From positions 1,033,001 to 1,097,000 of the forward strand of contig JAIGNY010000659.1 in assembly GCA_020152595.1 (NCBI GenBank): a DNA stretch of 64,000 nt, in the 5' to 3' direction. Below are positions 1-12,600 of the stretch, piece after piece. Source of the DNA: Chiridota heheva (Eukaryota > Echinodermata > Holothuroidea > Apodida > Chiridotidae). Within the stretch, counting starts at the first letter, position 1; every line of letters begins with the position of its first letter. The translations under genes and the position numbers were made by a program. The notes under the pieces were generated by a model, which saw nothing but the letters and a program-made list of their open reading frames with translations, was not told where the DNA came from and did no database searches.

Positions 1-755
1 TTCCAAATTTCTCACTCTGAAATTTGAACGCACAAGATTATCGTCATATTTGTATAAACTAGTCAGTTTGCCATACCTCCCCGCCCGGTGGAGGAAACTC
101 CCATCACGAAATAGATTTTCCCCCGTAAAATAAAATTGCATGGGTTGAATATTTCAACATTTCATTTCCCCACTTTCCCCTTGAAGTTCAGTGGTCAAGC
201 AGGCTTGTCTTATGGACTTGAAAATAAACAAAATGGTGAAGAAACCATGCAAAAATCTTACTTGGTTAAGGAGATATCTAAGCTTAAACCTCTGTCTTAT
301 CTTTGTAGAAATGACTGGTGTAGTGGAAGGTTTGCACCCTTGTCAGCTTGTCCTCGTATTCTCAACCATTGTTAATGCATTTCAAGAAAATGTATTAATT
401 TTTTTTTTCTATTTGAATTATTTTCCTCTAACTTTTTTCAGGCATGTCGGGTGGTAAATTATGATTACCAATACAAGTTTCTATTTACAATTTTCCTGAC
501 ATATTCAATGGTTTTAATGCCACAAAATTGAAGAACTAAATACAATAGAATACATCAAGATTTTCAGGAATCTAAGGTTATGACATCACAACTAGTCCGA
601 TTCAAGTCATTTCTACAAAAATGTTGCCGAACTTGAATATCTCCTTATCGGAATAAGATGTGTGAATGCTTTTTACACCATTTTGTTTCTTTGGAAGTCC
701 TCTTTCATATAAGATGGACTTGCTTGACCTCTGAACTGGGTTTGTAAGGAAGACA
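1..755. other. non-coding, no gene recognised
   Basis: AT-rich sequence with short ORFs that show no conserved domain, no codon bias and no convincing splice sites. It could be upstream of egfl7 or inside its first intron. Confidence 0.4.
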
Positions 756-1498
756 GATGTAGATTAGATGCGCACTTAGACTGGCAGCATTCCCTTATGT
801 AGACTAGACACCGCACTTAGATTGACAGTATTCCCTGATGAAGGATAGCTGCTGCACTTAGATAGCAGTATTCCCTTATCTGCTTATGTAGACTAGATGC
901 CGCACTTAGATTGGCTGTATTCCCTGTTGTAAACTAGATACCGCACTTAAATTGGCAGTATTCCCCGATGTAAACTAGATGTCGCACTAAGATTGACAGT
1001 ATTCCCCGATGAAGACTATATGCCACACTTAGATGGCAGTACTCCCCTTATGTAGACTAGATGCCGCACTTAAATTGTCAGTAGTCCTCGATGTAGAGTA
1101 GATGCCGCACTTAGATTGACAGTATTCCCTTTTGTAGACTAGATGCCGCACTTAAATTGACAGTATTCCCTTATGTAAACTGGATTCCGCGCTTAGATTG
1201 GCAGCATTCATTGATGTAGACTAGATGGCGCACATAAATTGGCAGTATTCCCTGATGATAACTAGATGCCACACTATGATTGACAAGTATTCCCCGAGGA
1301 AGACTAGATGCCGCACTTAAATGGCAGTACTCCCCTTATGTAGACTAAATACCGAACTTAGATTGGCAGTAATCCCTTATGTACATTAGATACCGCACTT
1401 AGATTGGTAGTATTTTCCAATGTAGACTAAATGGCGAACTTAGATTGACAGTATTCCCTATGTAGACTAGATACCGCACTTAGATTGGCAGTATTAAG
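756..1498. repeat. degenerate minisatellite, about 40-50 bp unit
   Basis: About 16 units of the pattern TGTAGACTAGATGCCGCACT followed by TAGATTGGCAGTATTCCCT, with many substitutions and small indels. It has no open reading frame. Confidence 0.85.
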
Positions 1499-1739
1499 TG
1501 TACTTTACTGAGTGATCCATAACCAGAAGATGATGTATCGCACTACTTAAGAACAACAGTTGACTGAACAATGTAAACTCTGTTCAAATATTCTCGTCAA
1601 CTTGAACTAAAGTCATCATTTATCTTTGCCATTACGGTACTTGACGTATATAAGCACACCACACGTGCGCGGTGTGAAGACAAACATGACTTGAAACACC
1701 TCAAAAAGCACAGTGTTTTGAATACATTGGGATAAGCAG

Positions 1740-2270
1740 TCACACGATAGACGACGTCACTGTGAGAACTAAAATTGTGAAGATGATCATAACGAATAAA
1801 ATATCATGACAGCGACAACAATGAAATCGGTGTAAATGACGACACCCATGACGAACGCCTAATGATCATCCAAGGACAGATAATGATGACCTCGGCGACT
1901 ACCTGATTGATGTTGACGAGCATGACCATAACCATTAGTGAGACGCATAACGACTAGCAATATGATTTCTTTATATTAAACGACCATGGTGATACCCCTG
2001 ACGACCACCAAAGGCGGATGATGGCAGTCATGACGAATACCAGATTGATGATGACATGCCGACGTTCTCAATGACGATACCTCTGAAGACCACCACTGTG
2101 ATGACTGATGATTGCACAACCATGATGATCATCCAACAGTGGATAATGACAACTTTGGCGAGTGCCATCGATGGTGATCATAACACGGGTATAAGATGAA
2201 AATTATACCAACGACCATGATGACCGTTTAAATGGTGGGGAAAGCAGCCAAGATGATGGCAATGGCCGCC
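1740..2270. repeat. degenerate GATGAC/CATGAC-rich region
   Basis: Dense, imperfect repeats of GATGA, CGACCA and CATGACGA without a fixed period. Probably a decayed trinucleotide-type array. No gene. Confidence 0.5.
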
Positions 2271-2446
2271 AATTTTCCACTTTGTTTTTGTCGTATTTTC
2301 AATGTGTAAAATTTGTTCCCTAATCCAAGCTGGTAGTATCACTACTATACGAAACAAACGGCGGAGAGAGTCCCTTCGCCACCAGTCACCTCCTCTCTGG
2401 TCACTCGATTCGATTATCGTATATATGCTATTATGTATTGGAGAAA

Positions 2447-3153
2447 AAATGCCATCTAGATATGGGACGCCATCTAGATATGGGACGCCATTTAGATATG
2501 GGACGCCATTTAGATATGGGACGCCATCTAGTTATGGGACACCATCTAGATATAGGACGCCATCTAGATATAGGACGCCATCTACATGTGGGACGCCATC
2601 TAGATGTGGGAAGCCATCTAGGTGTGGAAAGCCATCTAGGTGTGGGAAGCCATCTAGATACGGGACGCCATCTAGATACGGGACGCCATCTAGATACGGG
2701 ACGCTATCTAGATACGGGACGCCATCTAGATATGGGACGCCATCTAGTTATGGGACGCCATCTAGATATGGGACGCCATCTAGTTATGGGACGCCATCTA
2801 GGTATGGGACGCCATTTAGATACGGGACGCCATCTAGCTACGGGACGCCATATAGAGACGGGACGCCATCTGGATACGGGATGCCATCTGGATACGGGAC
2901 GCCATCTAGATACGGGACGCCATCTAGATATGGGACGCCATCTAGATACGAGACGCCATCTAGATACGGGACGCCATTTAGATACGGGACGACATCTAGA
3001 TACGGGACGCCATCTAGATACGGGACGCCATCTAGATACGGGACGCCATCTAGATACGGGACGCCATCTAGATATGGGACGCCATCTTGTTACGGGACGC
3101 CATCTAGTTATGGGACGCCATTTAGATATGGGACGCCATCTAGGAATATTTAT
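2447..3153. repeat. 18 bp minisatellite, about 39 units
   Basis: The unit is GGGACGCCATCTAGATAT with minor variants. Because 18 is a multiple of three, frames on both strands stay open: Pro-Ser-Arg-Tyr-Gly-Thr and His-Leu-Asp-Met-Gly-Arg repeats on +, and Arg-Trp-Arg-Pro-Ile/Val-Ser on -. The 290-residue ORF at 2302-3174 follows from the repeat and is not taken as a gene. Confidence 0.95.
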
Positions 3154-3179
3154 GTAATGAAACCACAAGATTAAGTAAA

Positions 3180-6100
3180 TACACACCGACTGATAAAGTG
3201 AACTAGAAACGAAAATAGAAATAATAATTCAGTTATCAATCTCTATTTTTGAATAAATATTAATTAGTGTTGAATATTGTGGCTCCGCCCATCACCTGAT
3301 TATTGTTTTGGTAGCTATCCAACAATTAAAGGTAACAAGTGTTAATATTGTGATACTTACAGGTGTTACAATTCAGTCATCTTTAAAAATCAGTAAATCT
3401 TTTCTTTAACACCGATGAAAGTGTTATATTTAACACTTAAAAGTTTTTAGCGTGTTATTTTATTAACGCTCTGACATTATACAATCTATACTCATCACTC
3501 ACCAACCATTAAAGAATATGGAAAGTAGAGTTGGCTTTTCCAAAGGTCTCGAGGTCGATTTGTTTCTTCAGGTCGAGTGTACAACCTGACAACGTTAGTT
3601 ACATTAAAGGTGATAACAAGTGTTTTCCCTACATTATTACTTCGTCTTATTTTGAAACATAGTTATTTGTTTATCCTCCAGAAGCAAAACCAGAAATGAG
3701 ACTACCTTATCAATCAGTGGGTGTCTATGCAATGATCTTATATCGTGACAAACATAAGTCACGCATGTTTCATCTCCAAACTCAATTTTAAACAAACTGA
3801 CACTTAAGAGAACGACGCGCGTGATGAGACTACTTCACTGGTTGTTCGCCAGGTAACGACATTTATGTTTGTGTAAACTGCAGCAAAGTTAAACAGAATT
3901 CTTCTTCTTTCAAAAAAAAATTAATAATAATACAAAATGTCATAAATGATAGATAGGAGTTCCAGAACAACTTTGTCACGTTCTTCGTCATGGTTTGATG
4001 CCTTGGCAGTTAACTTGCATGACCTCCGATTAGCGGATGATAAATTTCAAGTACATGGGAGACATCACAAACCGAAAGACAAAAACTGGGAGGAGATTTG
4101 ATAGAAATGTCACTGCCAGAAAAGAGGGCAGTGGACTGATAGGTGTCTCGGCCGCAGGCTGAATGACGAAACCACCGCCGGGTTCAACACATGTGAAATG
4201 AGTACCCACAGTAGGGGTCGAATAGACTCCCAATTTTCAATCAAACAGTCAAACGTTGCGCTGTTAATCGGGATATTGTCTTCATTTTTCGGGAAATTTC
4301 CTTCATTTTCGGAACATTTCCTTTAAATTTCGGGAATTTTCCACCAAATTTTACTTCAATTTTCTACAATTTTACAGAACTTTAGTCAAATTCACCGAAT
4401 TTTCTATAAATTGACTAATCTTTTTCACACCTATTTAATATAGTTTCCCACTTTTACCTTCCAAAGCTTCCAACCTGAAAGAAAGAGTACAACCGTGAAA
4501 GTGAGTTCACCTCAGGGTGTCCTTCCCCTGTGTCCTTCTACGCCTCTTTTCAAAACCTCTTTCATGGAGAAGAAGCCACAAACATGCAATTTACAGCCTC
4601 AAATAAGAACAGAAATGTCCATGACTTCTGATCTAAACTTTCAGTTGTATATAAGCTGGAAGCTACAGCGAATTTATTTGTCAGTAAACAGGTATATGAA
4701 ATCCAAAACATGTCCCCACTATTGTGTATGAGATCAAAGTACAATTTATCACAGATTTCCAAATGTTGTAATTTATTCAAACATAGACGCCATTTGTCTA
4801 GAGATCTACCTGTAAAACACGTGTACATAAGACTCTTCACACCTATGTGTACCTTTGGCACATTTGAAGTATCATTACGCTTCCCGACGTTTCGATGTTT
4901 GTATAACTTGTGGGCAGAAATATGCCATAATTACCTCAATGTTTATTTAGAAAAAACTCTCTTGGTTTAACGAACATTAGACATATGAACAGACATAAGT
5001 GGGTATCCTGTCAAAGTTGATAAGGGATCAACGATTTATGATCAATGCTCGATCCATCAAATTTTCTGGATATTCTCTATTTATGATCAGAGTAACTATT
5101 ATGGACATGTAGGTTGAGAGATACGGATCCGGGATACGGAGAAATGTAACTTAATATGTTTGGCTTATGAAATGCCAGAGCAACATTAAAAAATGTCATG
5201 AGAAAGTGACTTGTTTGCGAAACAGTCGTTTGGTACAGTAAGTCATGTCAAAGTTCACCGTTTTTAATTGTGACCGTCACCGTCGGAGTGTGGTCAATCT
5301 AATATTTGTACCTTTATGCACTTTAAAAAAGGAATGGTCAAATTTGACCATGACAAGGATCAAATTTGACCATGACATGGGTCAACTGTGCACCGATCTA
5401 ACTATCTGACTATGGTCAAAATTTAACAACAAATTTGACCATAATATGGTCAACTTTGATCATATTATTGACATGATTGATCTCAAAGTATTCGTCCCTG
5501 TCTGCTACTGTGGCGAACATTTTTTAATTTGACAATATTTGTTAATTCTGTTCGTAATCCTACAAATATTTGTTAATTATGTGCGTAATCCTTGTTAATC
5601 CTCGGTAAGCTGGTAAGCGATACCTATTCACACTTCCTTCATATAAATAATGCACATCCGTATCTTAAAATGTTCTCTTCGGTCCCAGCTACCCATTGAT
5701 AGGGACCATGGCCCTTCCGTGAGTCCTCTTAAGCCTTTATAGCCAAGTTTATTCCTAATTCTTAATCATCTCCTTAATGTGTTTTCTCAGTTTGTATTAT
5801 CCTGTGTAGCTATGGTCTACTTCAACTTAACCCACCATTCTGCTATTGTGTGCAGTATTTTGTTACAAATAGCTTTAGACTTTAAATACTCTGTATAACT
5901 TTGTTAGTCATGGAGAATAATTTTGTTTTTCATGCCCTGATCTAAATGTTCTGCATTTTTATTCCTGCTTGTTACCTTCGTATGCTCTTTCAATTTTGAA
6001 TCGAAAATAAGATTGTACATGGAGAGTCAATTACTTTTAAAGGTTACGATAATCTCACCCACCCCCATCTGTGACGCCCTCACAGCTTCTGATTCAGCTT

Positions 6101-6433
6101 CATTGTATATTTCAAATTTATATGAAGTGATGAATAGAATAGTATCAATACTCTAATAAAATGGTAATAATACTAGCTCTTAGGTTTTTTTTTCTAGTTT
6201 TATTTAAACAGTAGGCCTACATGTACAGTTTTATTTCCGAATGTTATGCCTTTCGCAACAATTGTGACATCCCGGTTCCCAGCAAAATTTTCAGCGATAG
6301 TCATGGAGAATGACTTAGGTAAACGATTATGAAACATTTGGGTCGTTGTAATCATACATTGATTAGAAAACCAACAGTACCCGACATATATAAAACATGA
6401 TTGCTATAACATACGTGGTAATGACTTAATAAT
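3180..6433. other. non-coding, mostly unique AT-rich sequence
   Basis: No exon was recognised. 4264-4410 holds a degenerate block of GGGAAATTTCCTTCATTTTC-type repeats (see 16180-16460). 5335-5475 holds repeated AATTTGACCAT words, including the 16 bp palindrome TGGTCAAATTTGACCA at 5335-5350. I could not place the egfl7 signal-peptide exon here with confidence. Confidence 0.5.
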
Positions 6434-6507
6434 ATGTCTTCTTTGTTTTATGTTCTGTCAGCCTGTGTATATCGTGTACTGAGTGAAATGTTTTCTTGTT
6501 TTAACAG

Positions 6508-6639
6508 CCATCACGTCTGCAGAAATTCTAACTACGTCCCTCGTCAGCCATCTGGACTTATCGTGGAGTCATACTGTCAACCTATTTTTAAGCCGTATTT
6601 CGTCAGTTGTGGTTACAGCCAGAGATGTGTACGATATAG
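6508..6639 (+). CDS. egfl7: egfl7 exon: first half of EMI domain
   Basis: Begins after the acceptor TTTTAACAG (ending 6507) at the third base of a split codon, and ends at donor GTGAGT with two bases carried. It reads HHVCRNSNY..., with cysteines at VCR, SYCQ, VSCGY and RCVRY, the spacing expected for an N-terminal EMI half. The reading frame stays open upstream to an ATG at 6434, but the pyrimidine tract before 6507 makes an intron more likely than a start there. Confidence 0.88.
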
Positions 6640-9600
6640 GTGAGTATTACCATACAAGTAACACTGGTATAACCATACACGGGCCTTTGATACACCCAGG
6701 AAAGTGTAGTGACAACCGGAAGCGTGTGAAGGGGAGGGAGAGGGGTATGTGCCCACTCCTTTCAGGAATACCAGTTTTGGTTGCCGAAAAAGTACCACTT
6801 GTATTACCACGGAAGTACCACTGGTATTACAAGGCAAATATCACTTGTATTACAAAGCAAGTGCCACTGGTATGACCAAGCAAGTGCCACTGGTATAACC
6901 AAGCAAGTGCCACTGGTGTAACCAAGACAAGTGCCACTGCATGATAAAACAAGGCAAGTACCACTGGTATAAGAAGACAAATATCAATGGTATCACCAAG
7001 CAAGCACCACTGGTATTACTACGGAAGTACCACTGGTATTACAAGGCAAGTATCAATGGTATCACCAAGCAAGCACCACTGGTTTAACAAGGCAAGTTCC
7101 ACTGGTATATAACAAGGAAGTACTTCTGGTATAGCAAGGCCAAGTACCACAGGCATAACAAGGCAAATACTTAAAATTATAAGATATATAGTATACCAGG
7201 GCAGTGTAGCCACCAGGCGTGTGAGGGAGGAGGATGAAGGGGGAATTCACCGACATATTGAAACACAATTTCTTTTCATGTTCTTACATCACCGAACTCT
7301 TAAATGAGAATAAGGACACTATTCATAATGAATCATGGTATGTCCACTCAATATGAGCTTGGTACGGCCTGCCCCAAAGGATCTCTGTTGGAGCGGATCA
7401 GGGTATCCCCTATCCCTTAAAAATTCGCCAATATATGTCATCGTGAATGGTTTGGGCATTCTGTTAGACTGTCTCGACCTTTGATATATTTCGATACTTT
7501 TTGAAGTGATCAATACATATCGATGCCTTTTAAAGTGATCGATACATCTTTCATATGAGTCAACCGGTCATATTTTAGGTCATGAGCGCACCAGCATGAC
7601 AAACTACATCCCATTGAAGCTAGGGACTGTAGGTCAATGTCGTACATTATATAATTGAATGCTTCCTAAATCGCGCTATGAAAGCAATTATAACCACATT
7701 TATCTAGAATAATATTTGCAGTTTAAATGTCACTGATGAAATATTTGAAAGTAGAGTTTTGTGGGTGAAATAATTAGCTTCCTTTTGAAAGTCATTTATT
7801 AACCCGATAAGTAATTGGTCGATTATTAATGGCTGTTTAATGTACCGGAATGTTAATCACTTCCCGTGAATCCGATAGTTAAATTTAGTGCTCGATTAAA
7901 TTAATTTATGTTACCATGTATGTCTATTAGACTACCATTAAAAGACTTTCCGCCTAATTACTATCTCCTGGCCCATTGCAACCATTAACGGCTACGTCAT
8001 ATACAAAGATAACGAACGATAATTTTCACATTGCTTGTTTTTGATATTCATTAAACTGTTAAACGAAAAGAAACGCATCGTCACCATATGCAACAGATGC
8101 AAACCAATCTGGAACACGTATTTTCAGAAATGGGCCTGGCGAAATTGAATGATAAAACTTAAAAGCATATTTGTCTTGTCTTGACCAACTGACCAATGAC
8201 ATAACTAGGCTCATGCATGTTTTTTTACCCCTAAAAGCGGCCTGCCACCATGCCACCTGGCCACTGACACTCTAGCCTTGTTGATAATGACCCGTCCAGT
8301 GGGTAACCGGAGGCAACCAGGGACCTTAGTAAAACAATAAAAAAAATCGGGCTTCAGTTTGCACTTAAGCGTAACTTACGCTCATTACACCTCTCCGTGT
8401 CTTATAAGCTAGATTTAATTCCGACATTTCAGAACGAAGATTCAAATTTTCTGTTATTTTCGAAAAATTATCTGCAATTTCTGACTTTTCCTTATCAAAT
8501 TGTACATTTTTTCATATGTTCGGGTTGTGGGCGCGGGAGGGAGAATCAGGAGCATAACTAGACTTCGAGCGCTGGGGACATTTGCCCGACAGAAGTTTGC
8601 ACTTGCAATCACAATCACACAATCTGATAATATAGAACAACTAGGAACAGACCCTCCTTCATCACAAACCAGTGGCATAGCCAGACATTTTGGTTTGGGG
8701 CACAGTACTCAAGTACCAAACATGGCACTGCGAAACAGCATGAACCCGCCTAAGGGTCCATTGTGGCGTCCAGTGGCAATGTCGTCGTAGGGTCCAGGGG
8801 GCGAGGCCCCGGAAGCTCTAACAAATTCTTGTTTTTGATGCTCCAAAATGACTTTAAATCAACACAAAGGTCGAAAATTTAATTGATGAAAGGAAGATAA
8901 GTTTAAATTCTCATGTTGAAATCTTAGTTACTATTTCTAAACAGGCTGCAGAACAGAAATTTCCTCTCAAATTTAAGAGAAATCGGGCAAAATTGTGGCG
9001 TTCGTTAAATCATGGACCAAGCCTTGGTCTGAAGATTTCTTGTTTTTGATGCCCAGCTAAAATGGCAAAATGTAAATGAAAAATCGTATGGTCCTGGTGC
9101 GAAGCAAGGGTATGGATCCAATGGTAACACGGATTTATAATGTATTTCTATAAATTATATGATACAAGGGCGACGCGGCCTGTTTCTTGTGGGGCAGGGT
9201 GACTAACTGGGAAGTGTGTGTGTGTTGAGGGCTGTTTGAGTCACCCGGGTGTAAAAGTCTAAATGCGGGACATCAATCAACTGGTGAAAGAATTTGTTTG
9301 TATGTTGAAATTAGTCTTACTAATGTTTAAAGGAAATGATCTGATTTTTAGTCAGTCTTGGATGTATCAAGAACATGCCTCTTCGTGTGAGTGCCATGTT
9401 CTTAAACTCTCTGGCCTTACACATGACGGGATTTTCTCCACAGTGTTAGATAATTCCCCCACAGTGTTAGATAATTCCCCCATGGTTATTGATGAATTCT
9501 TAAACATGCGATATGCTATGGAGCCACAAACTTGATAATGCTCCTTGGTTGTTAGTTGTTCATCACTGTCTATGCAGTTACCATCATTAGCCCAGGAGGC

Positions 9601-12600
9601 AATCAAGCAGAATCTATCGCGTGCATCCTCATTTGTGTAATTCCAGTAATTCCTCCTGCAACCTTTCATTCTCTTCTAAGTTGTTCCAATGCTTGATCCA
9701 CGAACAGATTTGTGAATGGAGTGCCTGCTATAGGCACATGAAATCGCCACATCTCAGAGCTTTTGAGGTGTCATGATCCTTGTTCTTGAGCAATTGCATT
9801 TGTGCAAGGTAAGCCTGGTATCAGCATATTAAGAGATCTTGAGCAAAGTAGTACTTGACTTGCTCCTAAAGAACACCAAGATGAAGGTTCCACTTTCCTT
9901 GTCTGCTCCCTCGAATCAAGGGAAGTAAACTCTCCACCTGCTTCATATAACTCCTGAGAAATTGTGCCATCTCTCCAAGGTCTTGGACAAGCGTAGCGAG
10001 GCTGCACGTGCTTCTTCAAATATATCTCTAATATCATCTTGTCTCGTATGAAGCTTATTGCGGAGTTCATGGCATTTCAGGAACATGGTTTCCAAGTTTT
10101 CTTAGCGTGAAGATGCTCCAAAGAAGAGGCAGGCCATGATATTGGTGATGTGGAACACACTACACTTAAACTAATTTCCAGTGAAACTGACGGATTGCCG
10201 ATGGAGAATAAAGACCAGCTTTATGTTAATGGAATTCAGACCACTGACTTCAATATACTTTGCCATAGCGTGAAATGAAGCATGAAGCTCACCCACTCTC
10301 AAAATCCAGTCGGCATTCCTTGTTGAAGATTGTAATTTCATCGCCCTCTCATTCAGTCATTCAGGTAAAGTTTAAGTGTCATTACAATTTTGTAATGGGG
10401 ACCTACAACAGGAGCTAATATGCTTTGAGGAAGACACAATACTGTATGGAGAGCACTATAATCAGTTGGAGATCTCCTAACAAAGGGGAAACAATTGCAC
10501 TCCGTGTCTTTGGGTGATCCTTTAGCTGTTGTGACTGCATCAAGAAGGAGTTTGAAGCTGCCCAAGTTAATGTCTGTTTTCACAATTTTAGCAGACGATT
10601 TCGTTGCATGCTGTTCAGAGTCTTTAGAACTGTAGATTGCTCTTCAGGATTAAAAGAGTCGGGGTGCTCAGAGTCACCTAGAACTGCAAAATGCTCCTCT
10701 GGATTAATTAGTCAGGATGCTCAGAATTATCTCGAAATGTAGATTGCTCTTCAGCAGTTCAGGATTAACCGAATCAGGATGCCCAGAGTCATCACGAACT
10801 GTAGATTGCTTTTCAGGATTAACACAGCCAGGATGCTCAGAGTCACCTAGAACTGTAGATTGATCTTTAGAATTAACAGAGTCAGGATGCTCAGAGTCAT
10901 CTAGATGGCCCCTCAGGATTAACATTACCAGTGTCTGGACTCCTATCTCTACGAGCAAAGCATACCACGAGCCAGCAAGCAAAGCCCTGTCAAATGTCTC
11001 ATATTTTCGGACAAAAGGATCACAGGAATGGAATTCTAAGTTGTCCACAGTTATTGGTTTGGCTTTAACTGATGGGGGATTTATGTAGTTTGTGGTAACA
11101 TCAACAGGGACAATTTGTTCAGGGGTATACGGAGAGGCTTATTAACTGGGACATGCATGTATCCCATCTGGTCATATACCCCCCTTACCCAGGTGGATCC
11201 TACATGGTGTTTATATCTTTCCCAGATATACCACATTTAACAGTTCAACTCACATTTAACTGACATGGGATATGGGGTCGAACAGCGAGATCGTTCTTTC
11301 CCTAAATAGCCCACACAGCACCCGTATGGAACCCACATTGGACATATGGATCTCTGATAACCTGCTAAAATCCCATCTGATCCCAGTTACTTTGGTAATG
11401 ATTTTATGAAGGGCTCCTCTCATCAAAATATAGCAATTTCCACTACAAAACACATCTCAGTAGTATGATCGTTAAAAGGTATTTTTCCAACAAGTAATAC
11501 AAATGGCGGTGGCCATTTTGAAATTCAAAATGGCGGCTTAAGACGTGGTTGAAAAATGGCACTCAACTTGTTTTGAAATCAGCGCATCAAAATTAATCAA
11601 TTAAGCGAATAAAATCCATTTTGGCTAATATTTCTAGCTGGAATTTCCCCCAAAAGAATCAAAATAGCCCTCAATTTGAAATTCAATATGGCGGCTGAAA
11701 ATGCTCGTAAAAAGTGACATCCAACCTTTTTAGATTCAGCGTATCCTAATTAACAACAGTGGTTCGAAAAATATATTTTGGCACGAAAATCTTAGGCTCA
11801 ATTTTCTGACATATCTGACAGTGCATTTTTTCTTCTTCAAATTTCGGAACAGAACGGTGTATCACGTGGGTTACCGAAAACGATATGTTCCCCCTCAGGT
11901 CGAGGTGTCAACAGAACCGCAATTTGCCTGCTGCAGAGGGTGGAGAAAGTCACGTCATAATTCGCATTCATGCACTCAGCGTAAGTATACAACACAGACC
12001 AGAGGCGTATATATAGGGATGCAAACTGCTCACCCTGCTTCGCCAGTGCACCACAACTGGTTATCAAAGGCCGTGGACATTGACTTGGTTGTCGATGTTA
12101 CGTCTGTCCGTACGTCGTACCTGTGTTCTCGTCCGGGTCGTATTAAGCGTTTCGTGATAGCATTTGTACTATCATAACCGAATACGCAGGCGACGACCCC
12201 GTCATTGTAATTGTGTGTTCAACTCTCTCTCACCCTGCTTCCCGGTTATATGAATTCTTTCTGGTTGGGAGGTAAAATTGGGAACTAATTCAATTAAAAT
12301 AGAAAAGGAATATTAAAATTGAAGGAAAATTTGTTAAAAGTATTCAAAATTTTGGTAAAATTTAGTGGCATTTTACGAAAATTAAATGAATTTCTTGCAA
12401 ATCAAAGAAAAGAAGAGAGACTGCCCGAAAATTTTCCCGAAAATTGAAAGAGATTTCCTAAAATTAAAGATTTCCCGAAATTGAAGATTTCCCGAAATTG
12501 ATGATTTCCCGACATTGAAGGTGATTTCCCGAAATTGAATAAGATTTTCCGAAATTGAAGAAGATTTTCTGAATTTAAAGAAGATTTCCCGAAATTGAAG

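Noticed and set aside
5580-5612. ATG followed by GTAAGC with the right phase as the egfl7 signal-peptide exon
   Set aside because: It would encode only about ten residues without a cleavage site.
6434-6507. ATG at 6434 in frame with the EMI exon as an egfl7 start with hydrophobic leader
   Set aside because: A pyrimidine-rich tract and AACAG acceptor end exactly at 6507, and the leader is a poor signal peptide; kept only as a remote alternative.
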